This document shows positions 1 through 6,467 of a stretch of DNA of 6,674 nt, piece after piece. Position 1 is the first letter of the stretch. The number at the start of each line of letters is the position of its first letter. This stretch comes from Hyphomicrobiales bacterium. Lineage in GTDB: Bacteria > Pseudomonadota > Alphaproteobacteria > Rhizobiales > Aestuariivirgaceae. The notes beneath the pieces are model-generated. The model had not been told where the DNA came from, searched no databases, and was given only the letters and a program-made list of their open reading frames with translations. The position numbers were made by a program, and so were the translations under genes. The DNA lies in the NCBI GenBank assembly GCA_003151375.1, contig PLXI01000201.1, positions 1 through 6,674 on the forward strand, written 5' to 3'.

Positions 1-431
1 TCATGCCCGGCAAGGTCAACCCCACACAATGCGAGGCGCTCACCCAAGTATGCGTTCAGATTTTCGGCAACAATGCAGCGCTGACTTTCGCAGACAGCCA
101 AGGGCACTTTGAGTTAAACGTATTCAATCCGGTCATGGCCTATAACTTCTTGCAGTCTGTGCAACTGATGGCCGATGCGGCGATGAGCTTCACTGATAAC
201 TGCGTTGTGGGCATCGTGGCCCGCGAAGACAACATCAAGGCCAATCTTGATCGCTCGCTGATGTTGGTGACAGCCTTGGCCCCCAAGTTTGGCTATGACA
301 AGGCTGCCAAAATCGCCAAAACCGCCCACAAAAATGGCACCACTTTGCGCGAAGAGGCTTTGAAGGAAGGCATCAGTGCGGCCGACTTTGACGCCATTGT
401 GCGGCCTGAAAACATGTTGGGGCCAACTTAG
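1..431 (+). CDS. fumC: Class II fumarate hydratase (fumarase C), C-terminal part
   Basis: Fumarase C interconverts fumarate and L-malate in the TCA cycle; it is a cytosolic, iron-independent homotetramer. Only the last 142 residues plus two bases of an earlier codon are in the window; the 5' end is cut by the window edge, so the ATG at base 3 is an internal Met and not the start. The fragment opens inside the family signature GSSIMPGKVNP: MPGKVNPTQCEA is visible, including the Lys and Asn of the active-site loop, while the catalytic Ser should lie just upstream. It then follows E. coli FumC closely from memory (FELNVF, NFLQSV, SLMLVTAL, GYDKAA and the ending VRPENM). That ending is where full-length enzymes of about 465 residues stop, so the 3' end is intact. 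FELNVF, VRPENM and the SLMLVTAL-GYDKAA segment favour fumarase over aspartase or argininosuccinate lyase. The stop shares its last base with the next gene. Confidence 0.96.
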   Translation, partial: MPGKVNPTQCEALTQVCVQIFGNNAALTFADSQGHFELNVFNPVMAYNFLQSVQLMADAAMSFTDNCVVGIVAREDNIKANLDRSLMLVTALAPKFGYDKAAKIAKTAHKNGTTLREEALKEGISAADFDAIVRPENMLGPT

Positions 432-607
432 TGGGAGACGTGGTCAATCTCCGCCTCAAGCGAAAGGTAAAAGCCCGCGATGAAGCCGCTGATAAAGCTG
501 CTGAAAACCGCGTCAGTTTTGGCCGCCGCAAGGATGAAAAGAAATTGACCACACTGCTGAATTCCAAAGCCGCGAAAGATCTCGATGGCCATCAACGAGA
601 AGAGTGA
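431..607 (+). CDS. DUF4169 family small basic protein
   Basis: A 58-residue, highly charged protein of unknown function. It begins MGDVVNLRLKRKVKARDEAA, continues with AAENRVSFGRRKDEKK, and ends KDLDGHQREE. This is the layout I know from the alphaproteobacterial DUF4169 family: an N-terminal G-[DE]-V-[VI]-N-L-R, a run of Lys/Arg and Ala, then N-R-x-x-[FH]-G-R-x-K and a C-terminal LDGHR-like end. The GTG start at 431 was chosen because it yields the family's N-terminus; its first base is the last base of the fumC TAG stop, which implies translational coupling. I see no strong Shine-Dalgarno sequence. The sequence predicts a mostly helical, possibly disordered, basic protein with no signal peptide or membrane segment. 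It overlaps the following ribbon-helix-helix gene by 23 bases. Family assignment is from recalled motifs; the molecular function is unknown. Confidence 0.85.
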   Translation: MGDVVNLRLKRKVKARDEAADKAAENRVSFGRRKDEKKLTTLLNSKAAKDLDGHQREE

Positions 608-809
608 ACTCAAACGCTCCCTCACTATTCAAGGCCACCGCACCTCGCTGTCGCTGGAGCCAGAGTTTTGGGACGCACTGAAACAAGCCGCAAAAGACGA
701 GCATAAATCGCTTGCCGCGTTGGTGGCGGAAATTGATGCTGCCCGCGAAGGCCGTAACCTCTCCAGCGCGATTAGAGTGTGGGTGTTGGCAAGAGCAAAA
801 CGATCCTGA
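585..809 (+). CDS. Ribbon-helix-helix domain protein (RHH_4 type)
   Basis: A 74-residue protein, probably a small DNA-binding protein acting as a dimer. The segment KRSLTIQGHRTSLSLEPEFW (residues 10-29) fits the ribbon strand R-x-S-x-x-L-E-x-x-F-W of the RHH_4 family. It is followed by two helices (about residues 30-42, ALKQAAKDEHKSL, and 43-54) and a C-terminal helix carrying NLSSAIRVWVLAR. That last segment, L-[ST]-S-A-[IL]-R-x-[WF]-V-L, is also characteristic of this alphaproteobacterial family. The first ATG at 585 gives the expected short N-terminus, and the gene starts inside the DUF4169 reading frame, so the two are probably translated together. No partner toxin gene is present, so I do not read it as an antitoxin. 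Its DNA target is unknown. It ends 22 bases before the 3' end of the convergent AsmA gene. Confidence 0.85.
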   Translation: MAINEKSELKRSLTIQGHRTSLSLEPEFWDALKQAAKDEHKSLAALVAEIDAAREGRNLSSAIRVWVLARAKRS

Positions 810-831
810 AACTATTTTTATCTATGGCCGA

Positions 832-3800
832 TTAGTGCACTAACCGCTGCAAGAACCTTCGCTTCTCCTCCTTCAAAATGTTCTGACCATAAGCAATCGC
901 CTGATCAATCGAGGCCTTCAAACGCGCGTCATCCAATGCGCGCTGTGCTGCAAACACCTTGATCATGCGCACTTGCAATCGCAACTCATTGCGTTGCGAC
1001 TGAAATGCCTCAAACTTCGTCTTGTCATCTTGCGCCTGCTGCGCGGCATCAGCATCAACTTTTTGCTGTTCTTTCTGCAGCCGCGCCAACTCTTCCATAT
1101 CTTTGTTGATCAATGCCGTGCCAAGCTTGGCTGAGAGTGCTGTACTATCCAGTTTCTCACCCACAGCACCAGGCACGCCTGAAAACAGCCAATGCATTGC
1201 GGGCAAATCTGCTTGCGATTTCGAAGACAAAACCACATCGCTAGAAACCGTGCCCTCGGCCACGTCAAGCGCGGGCGTGAAAGTAACAGCTGCCTGCTCC
1301 GTATCCGCACGCGCCGTATCACAATTCACTATTCCATTTTGCATGGCGCAATTCAGTTGCTGATTGTTAAAGCCAACGCCTGCGCCTTTGTTCAATTCTG
1401 CAAAAGCTTTGCTTAATTCATCACCGGTTTTAGCAGCTGCTGCAGCGGCATAAAACGGATCAGGCGCCAAGTCCTTCATTTTAAACTCGGAGAGTGACAA
1501 CACGCCATTGCCCGAAAGGCCTCGCAGCAAGGCCAGTGGCGAATAACCTTCGCCAACAAAAGTGCCTTGGTACGCACCATTGCCTTCAAACACTGTTGGC
1601 TTACCCGCAAGCGCATAAGCTTTGTCCAGCGCAAAGGGATAAGCCACTTTGCCATCCACCCCGAAGGCTGCACCTTTTTGTTTGAGCGAGGCGGTGAAAT
1701 TCACCCCATCATCAGCTCTGAGCGCAAAGCCTCGACCTTCGTCATTCGAGTTTAGTTTTAACGTCGCATTCTTCAAGCCAGCTCCGAGTGGATCAATCAA
1801 CGAGGCGGGCTTCAAGATGATCTCGCCCATCAGGCCAAGTGGCCAACTGGCGGCAAAGCGCCCAGATGGAAACGCGCCTTCACCATTCCATGGGGCCAGC
1901 GCTAAACCCGCAAGATCAGCCATGCGCAATGTGCCGCCGGCAAGATCAAGCTTGATGGTATGATTGGCTGAGATGAGCCCAGTGCCCGTAAGTGTTTGCC
2001 CTGAAACTGTGAGTTGAAGCTTTTGCGCAGTGACAGCATCACTGTCTGGCACCAATAGAGCGCTGAGCGAAAGTGGCCCTCCCCCAGCAATGGGGCTGCC
2101 TAAGCTTGCCAGCAAACCGGTGGAATTATCCGCATTCACTTGCAGCGAGCCAGAAAGACCCATGAAAGGCGATGCTGGCTTGACTTTGCCATCAAATACC
2201 GCCGACGCTCCAAGGCCTTCAAAATCGACCACTGTGCGCAAGTTTTCTGAGGCTTGGCCTTGCATGGTAAGTGAAACTTGCCCATCGCCCGCCTCCGGCC
2301 CGAAAGGCTCCAAGCCTAACAGCTTCATCACATCGCGCGCATCAGCCGATGAAGCCGTAGCCGATAGCCCAAGTGTTGCACCACCTTTGGCCAAAAGATC
2401 AGTCGCCGTTGCGCTGCCAATCAGTTTGAGCGGGCCTGATGTTCCAGTGATGCTGCCATTTACTTGCGGTTCTTGCTTTCCTGGCTTCACCGTCACATCC
2501 GCCAATACATTGGTTTGACCAAGCCCCTGCGCCCAAATGGGATCTGGCCCCTTGGGCAACAATCCCAAAAGCCTGAGCAAGCCTTGCGGATGTTGTGCGC
2601 CAACGGCGAATTTCACTTCACCTGATGGGCCATCAGCGCCAGATAAGATCAGGCCATTGCCGCGAAGTTCGGCTCCTTCAACTGAGCCTATGTCAAAACG
2701 CTTCACCTCAAGGCCCGATGGTGCGGCGTTTACATCCACCGCGATGTTGTTGGCGGAAACACCGTTCAGGGTAAAACGTGTGAAGGCCAAATTCAATTTT
2801 TGCTCAAGCCCGGTTTGGCCAGACCACAACTGCGGCATGGCCGCCCATAGAGATGTTGGTGAAAGGCCCTGCGGCAGATAAGCGCCTAAATCAAAATCAT
2901 CCGCAACCAATGAAACATCGATGATCGGGCTTCCGCCCAATGAAACCGCGACATTGGCTTTGCCCGGCAAGCCATCCAATTCGTACTTGGCATTTTGCAA
3001 ACCGAATTGTTTGGCACTCCAGGTTATGTCGCCTTGGGCTTTCAAACGACCACGACTTCCCGTCCAAATTTTGCCCAAAGCCTCTTTGGTTTGCGGCCAC
3101 ATCCAATTCACAAAGGACCGTGCATCACCAGTTTCAAAGGCGAGATTGCCTCCCAATTCGGCAGTGTCCTTGCCCGGAAAGGCAATCCCGGAAAACTTCA
3201 TGCGCGACAAGCCCGGCAGATCAGCAGTCAAATCCTGTATGCGCATAGCCCCAGCGCCAGCCGAAGCAGTCACCGCCACGTTCTGTACATTTTCTGCCTC
3301 AAACGTCAGCGCCGCCACATTCAATGTGCCCGAAAGATCAGCCGTGTCTGGAAGCTCTTGGACTAAGCCATTGACCAACCCCATTACGCCACCGGAATCT
3401 CCTAACCGCCAAAAACCTTCTCCGGCTAGCCCGTCCAAATCCACATGCGATGCGTTAAGTGCGACCTGCGCTTTCACACCCTGGGTTAAATCAACATGGC
3501 CAGAGCCTTCAATTAGTGTGCCGCTGTCTTTGGGATCAGCTGCAACAATATGAATGGCTGAAACCTCCACCTGCTCATCCTTCATAGAGATTTGCGCGGT
3601 GCTCGAAAGCGGCTTGAACAAACCATTGGGGTTGGTGCGCCCATCTACGGTGACAACCGGATCAAGCGAAACTTTACCATCGATGTTTCCGTCCAGCGCC
3701 TTGCCGTCAAAACTGAGTGCGGGCAAAGACCCATCCACAGGTGAAAGTCTTAGTGTAAATCTCAAAGGCTCAGTCGCTTGATTTACGCCCGTAGAAACGG

Positions 3801-4431
3801 AAATATCAATTGGTAACCCCGAAGGCAATCCAGATGCCAGCGCTTGCTCAAACACGCCAGTGCCTTTGGCTTTCCATGGCCCCTCCAATGCGGCACCAGC
3901 GATTTGTCCGTTCACTGCGCTGATCCGGCGCGCCCAGCCATGGCGGGCATCATTGAAATTGATCTCGCCATTCACAAATGAAATCTCATCCAACTGCACG
4001 CCGGCCAGCAAGCCGCTTTGGCGCACCGCTGCAACAGGCGCGAAATGCCAATTGCCCGCCCCTTTGCTATCCAATTGCAAATTCAGCACGGGTTTTTCCA
4101 ACACGATGCTCTCAACTTTAATCTGCCCCGAAGTCAAACCCGCCAAGGCCAAGTTAACTGTCATCTTGCCCGCGGAAATCATCGCACCATCGCCGTAACC
4201 CGCAGGATTGGCGATCCGCACCTGTTCTGCTTCCAGCCTGGGCCATGGGAAAAGCCTCACCGCGATGGGCCCAGCAATGGTGACTTTTCGGCCCGAAAGT
4301 TCGCCGCCATAGTTCTCTAAATTACCGCGATAAGCGCCCCAATCGACAATGAAGGGTGCAGCCAGTGCGCCCAGCACCAACGCCACCAAAACGAGGCCCA
4401 GATAAAGAACTGGCGATTTCCAAATGCTCAT
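832..4431 (-). CDS. AsmA family protein, large, inner-membrane anchored
   Basis: A protein of 1,199 residues. AsmA-like proteins are anchored in the inner membrane and project a long beta-rich groove into the periplasm; several have been linked to outer-membrane biogenesis and phospholipid movement. Residues about 7-30 form one hydrophobic span (LYLGLVLVALVLGALAAPFI). The AsmA N-domain follows: GRKVTIAGPIAVRLFPWPRL near 47-66, then IANPAG and a KPVLNLQL...GNWHF strand pair near 113-130. A long series of short Gly/Ser/Asp-rich beta-strand repeats fills the middle. An AsmA-like C-terminal region spans about 955-1095 (GYSPLALLRGLSGNGVLSLS), and a charged helical tail covers about 1108-1199. There are only two cysteines, C1028 and C1037. 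The ATG at 4431 is preferred; a GTG at 4446 would add five residues (MASRR) but has no visible ribosome site, whereas the ATG has a weak one (GAGCAGGCGG). It lies 19 bases behind the oxidase stop, so co-transcription is likely. The length is in the usual range for alphaproteobacterial members; the exact cargo is unknown. Confidence 0.93.
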   Translation of the reverse strand: MSIWKSPVLYLGLVLVALVLGALAAPFIVDWGAYRGNLENYGGELSGRKVTIAGPIAVRLFPWPRLEAEQVRIANPAGYGDGAMISAGKMTVNLALAGLTSGQIKVESIVLEKPVLNLQLDSKGAGNWHFAPVAAVRQSGLLAGVQLDEISFVNGEINFNDARHGWARRISAVNGQIAGAALEGPWKAKGTGVFEQALASGLPSGLPIDISVSTGVNQATEPLRFTLRLSPVDGSLPALSFDGKALDGNIDGKVSLDPVVTVDGRTNPNGLFKPLSSTAQISMKDEQVEVSAIHIVAADPKDSGTLIEGSGHVDLTQGVKAQVALNASHVDLDGLAGEGFWRLGDSGGVMGLVNGLVQELPDTADLSGTLNVAALTFEAENVQNVAVTASAGAGAMRIQDLTADLPGLSRMKFSGIAFPGKDTAELGGNLAFETGDARSFVNWMWPQTKEALGKIWTGSRGRLKAQGDITWSAKQFGLQNAKYELDGLPGKANVAVSLGGSPIIDVSLVADDFDLGAYLPQGLSPTSLWAAMPQLWSGQTGLEQKLNLAFTRFTLNGVSANNIAVDVNAAPSGLEVKRFDIGSVEGAELRGNGLILSGADGPSGEVKFAVGAQHPQGLLRLLGLLPKGPDPIWAQGLGQTNVLADVTVKPGKQEPQVNGSITGTSGPLKLIGSATATDLLAKGGATLGLSATASSADARDVMKLLGLEPFGPEAGDGQVSLTMQGQASENLRTVVDFEGLGASAVFDGKVKPASPFMGLSGSLQVNADNSTGLLASLGSPIAGGGPLSLSALLVPDSDAVTAQKLQLTVSGQTLTGTGLISANHTIKLDLAGGTLRMADLAGLALAPWNGEGAFPSGRFAASWPLGLMGEIILKPASLIDPLGAGLKNATLKLNSNDEGRGFALRADDGVNFTASLKQKGAAFGVDGKVAYPFALDKAYALAGKPTVFEGNGAYQGTFVGEGYSPLALLRGLSGNGVLSLSEFKMKDLAPDPFYAAAAAAKTGDELSKAFAELNKGAGVGFNNQQLNCAMQNGIVNCDTARADTEQAAVTFTPALDVAEGTVSSDVVLSSKSQADLPAMHWLFSGVPGAVGEKLDSTALSAKLGTALINKDMEELARLQKEQQKVDADAAQQAQDDKTKFEAFQSQRNELRLQVRMIKVFAAQRALDDARLKASIDQAIAYGQNILKEEKRRFLQRLVH

Positions 4432-4450
4432 CCGCCTGCTCGCCACACTA

Positions 4451-5845
4451 TTATGGCCCCGCGTTTTTGCCGGGGTTCATCAGGTTGAACGGATCAAGCG
4501 CCAGCTTCACGGCGCGCATCACGTCAACTGCCTCGCCATGTTCTTTGGCAAGATAATCGCGCTTACCAGAGCCGATGCCATGTTCGCCTGTACATGTGCC
4601 GCCCATGGCAAGTGCGCGGTCAATCAACCGGCCATAAAGCGCCTTCACGCGCAGCACGTCAGCGCCATTGCTGCGATCACAGAATATCGCCACGTGAAAA
4701 TTACCGTCGCCCACATGGCCGATAATTGGGCCATAGATTTCGCTCTCAGCTAAATCCTTCTGCGTCTCCACCACACATTCGGCCAGCCGCGATATCGGCA
4801 CGCATACATCGGTTGAAAAGGCTTCTTGTTGGCCTGCCCTCATCGCCGCGGTGGCCCAGAAGGCATCATGTCGCGCCTGCCAAAGTTTCAAGCGGTCTTC
4901 TTCCTTGGTTACAAAATCAATGGTCCCACCACCATTGGCCAAAGCAATCTCGGCAAAATGTTGCGCCTGCTCGGCCACCCCAGCTTTGGTTCCGTGAAAT
5001 TCAACAAACAAGGTCTGCGCCACTGGCATGGAAAGCTTTGAATAGGCATTAATGGCTTTGATATGTTCTGCGTCCACTAACTCAATGCGCGCCAGTGGAA
5101 TGCCAGATTGAATGGCCTCAATGGTGGTATTGCAACACGCCTCAATCGAAGGGAATGCGCAAATTCCGGCGCTGATCGCTTCGGGAATGCCATGCAGTTT
5201 GACAAGAACTTCAGTGATAATACCAAGCGTGCCTTCAGCCCCCACAAAGAGGCGGGTGAGATCATAACCAGCGGATGATTTCCTGGCCCGCGTGCCGGTT
5301 TTGATGACACGCCCATCAGCCATAACCACTGTCAACCCCATTACGTTCTCGCGCATCGTTCCATAGCGCACTGCATTGGTGCCTGAAGCCCGGGTTGAAG
5401 CCATGCCGCCTATTGTGGCATCAGCACCCGGATCAATGGGAAACATCAGGCCTTGATCGCGCAAAGCCGCATTCAGTTGCTTGCGTGTAACCCCCGCCTG
5501 CACCCGCGCATCCATATCCGCGGCATTCACTTCCAGAATCTCATTCATGCCCGAAAGATCAACGCATATCCCACCATAAGTGGCCGCAAAATGCCCTTCG
5601 AGCGATGTGCCCGCACCATAGGCAATAAGCGGGCATTTTTCAGCCGCACAAATTTGCACCAGCTTCTGAACTTCATCAGTGGAGGCAACGAAAGCCACAG
5701 CATCAGGTGCTGTTCCATCATTCCAGGTTAAATCCTTGCCATGGTGCTGGCGCACCGAAGCGGATGTGGAAAGCCGTTCCCCCAACAGGGCTTTAGCGCT
5801 TTCAATAGCGCACGAAATATGGGCCTTGGGTGATCGTTGATCCAT
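4451..5845 (-). CDS. FAD-linked D-2-hydroxyacid dehydrogenase, D-lactate dehydrogenase (cytochrome) LDHD-like
   Basis: A 464-residue flavoenzyme that most likely oxidises D-lactate or a related D-2-hydroxyacid to the 2-oxoacid and passes electrons to a cytochrome or quinone acceptor. The PCMH-type FAD-binding domain spans about residues 46-182: GAGTSLEGH (77-85), FPIDPGADATIGGM (135-148), ASGTNAVRYGTMRENV (153-168). GYDLTRLFVGAEGTLGIITE follows at 193-212. The C-terminal oxidase domain holds the metal and substrate site HVGDGNFH (377-384), GTCTGEHGIGSGK (416-428) and the closing NPGK. From memory it tracks human LDHD in order and spacing, including STDVCVPISRL (344-354), better than it tracks glycolate oxidase GlcD. 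No glcE or glcF lies beside it. The Met at 5845 is preferred because it gives the family's usual short N-terminus; an in-frame ATG at 5896 would add 17 residues and overlap the divergent thioesterase start. I see no signal peptide. The substrate is an inference; glycolate or D-2-hydroxyglutarate remain possible. Confidence 0.92.
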   Translation of the reverse strand: MDQRSPKAHISCAIESAKALLGERLSTSASVRQHHGKDLTWNDGTAPDAVAFVASTDEVQKLVQICAAEKCPLIAYGAGTSLEGHFAATYGGICVDLSGMNEILEVNAADMDARVQAGVTRKQLNAALRDQGLMFPIDPGADATIGGMASTRASGTNAVRYGTMRENVMGLTVVMADGRVIKTGTRARKSSAGYDLTRLFVGAEGTLGIITEVLVKLHGIPEAISAGICAFPSIEACCNTTIEAIQSGIPLARIELVDAEHIKAINAYSKLSMPVAQTLFVEFHGTKAGVAEQAQHFAEIALANGGGTIDFVTKEEDRLKLWQARHDAFWATAAMRAGQQEAFSTDVCVPISRLAECVVETQKDLAESEIYGPIIGHVGDGNFHVAIFCDRSNGADVLRVKALYGRLIDRALAMGGTCTGEHGIGSGKRDYLAKEHGEAVDVMRAVKLALDPFNLMNPGKNAGP

Positions 5846-5882
5846 CTTGCCTGCGAAACTATCACAGCGCATAAGTTTTACC
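5846..5882. promoter_or_regulatory. Compact divergent promoter region (oxidase/thioesterase)
   Basis: Only 37 bases separate the preferred starts of the minus-strand oxidase and the plus-strand thioesterase, so both promoters must lie here or reach into the coding sequences. On the plus strand TTGCCT (5847-5852) and CATAAG (5870-5875) are 17 bases apart and would start transcription near base 5882, at the thioesterase ATG itself, which has no Shine-Dalgarno sequence in front of it. On the minus strand TTGTCA (5889 to 5884) lies 18 bases from GTGATA (5865 to 5860). Both matches are weak by consensus, and I see no clear operator. The regional inference is firm only because the genes diverge; the box assignments are tentative. 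Confidence 0.35.
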
Positions 5883-6371
5883 ATGACAAATGCCAAACCC
5901 TACACAGGCCGATTGCAACAGATTGAAGCCGCTTGGACCGATTATAACGGCCATCTCAACATGGCCAACTATCTGGTCATGTTTGACCGCGCCGCCGATG
6001 AGCTTTTCACGACATTTGGCTGTGGTGCGGATTATATTAAACGCACAAATTGCTCAACCTTCGTTTTAGAAACCCACACGTCTTACGCCAATGAATTGAA
6101 AGCTGGCGAACAGGTTCGCATTGAAAGCCACATCATTGGCTTTGATCAAAAGCGCGTTCATTTCGTGCAGCAAATGTTTCGCGCTGAAAGCCTCTATCTG
6201 GCTTGCGTGTTGGAAGTGATGATGGCCCATGTTGATCTCACCACGCGGCGCATATCGGCTTTTCCGCCGGAAATTCTCAGCGGCATTGAGCAAATGGCAA
6301 AAGAACATGCAGGCCTGCCCCTGCCGCCGCAGGTGGGCCATGTGATCGGCCTGCCCGCAATTAAAAGATAG
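5883..6371 (+). CDS. Acyl-CoA thioesterase, hotdog fold (4HBT-like; betainyl-CoA thioesterase-like)
   Basis: A 162-residue single-domain hotdog protein, expected to hydrolyse a CoA thioester in the cytoplasm. The N-terminal motif WTDYNGHLNMANYLVMFD (residues 18-35) is the family's D-x-N-G-H-[LM]-N signature leading into the long central helix; D20 is the expected catalytic acid. It is followed by STFVLETHTSYANELKAGEQ (58-77), the strand and turn typical of this group. IIGFDQKRVHFVQQMF (84-99), AHVDLTTRR (115-123) and the C-terminal LPLPPQVGHVIG (145-156) follow. The DYNGH motif, V-L-E-x-H and the PPQxGxxIG-like ending resemble the thioesterases associated with carnitine degradation, including the domain fused to some L-carnitine dehydrogenases. 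No carnitine genes are present here, so the substrate is open. The ATG at 5883 starts just before the conserved region; an upstream TTG at 5847 would add 12 unconserved-looking residues. It is divergent from the LDHD-like oxidase. Confidence 0.88.
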   Translation: MTNAKPYTGRLQQIEAAWTDYNGHLNMANYLVMFDRAADELFTTFGCGADYIKRTNCSTFVLETHTSYANELKAGEQVRIESHIIGFDQKRVHFVQQMFRAESLYLACVLEVMMAHVDLTTRRISAFPPEILSGIEQMAKEHAGLPLPPQVGHVIGLPAIKR

Positions 6372-6455
6372 CCGCCCTCCAATCGTCACATTGCTGCAAA
6401 ACTATCGGCATATTCGGCTGGCATCGAGACTGCATAACAACGACCCGACTCGAGA

Positions 6456-6461
6456 AAGGAG
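6456..6461 (+). promoter_or_regulatory. Strong Shine-Dalgarno sequence for the 64-residue protein
   Basis: AAGGAG lies six bases before the ATG at 6468, a near-ideal ribosome-binding site and the best one in this window. It fixes the start of the small gene and argues that the gene is translated. The upstream gap from 6372 to 6467 contains no convincing promoter boxes or terminator hairpin, so it is unclear whether this gene has its own promoter or is read from the thioesterase transcript. Confidence 0.75.
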
Positions 6462-6467
6462 CAGACC

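Noticed and set aside
810..831. Possible terminator in the convergent gap after the ribbon-helix-helix gene
   Set aside because: There is a short T-rich stretch (ATTTTTAT), but no stable stem-loop precedes it, so an intrinsic terminator is not supported.
2030..2518. A 162-codon open frame on the plus strand inside the AsmA gene
   Set aside because: Same reason: low-complexity Ser/Pro/Ala-rich antisense translation with no motif, produced by the codon bias of the real gene.
2921..3553. A 210-codon open frame on the plus strand opposite the AsmA gene
   Set aside because: It is a shadow of the minus-strand gene. Its translation is Ser/Pro-rich with no recognisable domain or ribosome site, while the minus-strand frame is continuous for about 1,200 codons with family motifs.
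1511..5557. The octamer CTTTCGGG occurs five times, all reading on the minus strand (at 1511, 2299, 3329, 4292 and 5550)
   Set aside because: More than chance predicts, but four of the five are the in-frame codons CTT TCG GGC for Leu-Ser-Gly in the two minus-strand genes. Codon choice and repeated beta-strand turns explain it better than an uptake or segregation signal.
5847..5896. Longer alternative starts for the thioesterase (TTG at 5847) and the oxidase (ATG at 5896)
   Set aside because: They would make the divergent genes overlap by 50 bases, add segments with no family similarity and lack good ribosome sites. The internal starts at 5883 and 5845 fit both families better.
6372..6467. 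Possible promoter for the 64-residue protein (TTGCTG at 6391, CATATT at 6409, CATAAC at 6433)
   Set aside because: No pair of boxes has acceptable spacing: TTGCTG to CATATT is only 12 bases, and CATAAC has no matching -35 element at 16-18 bases.
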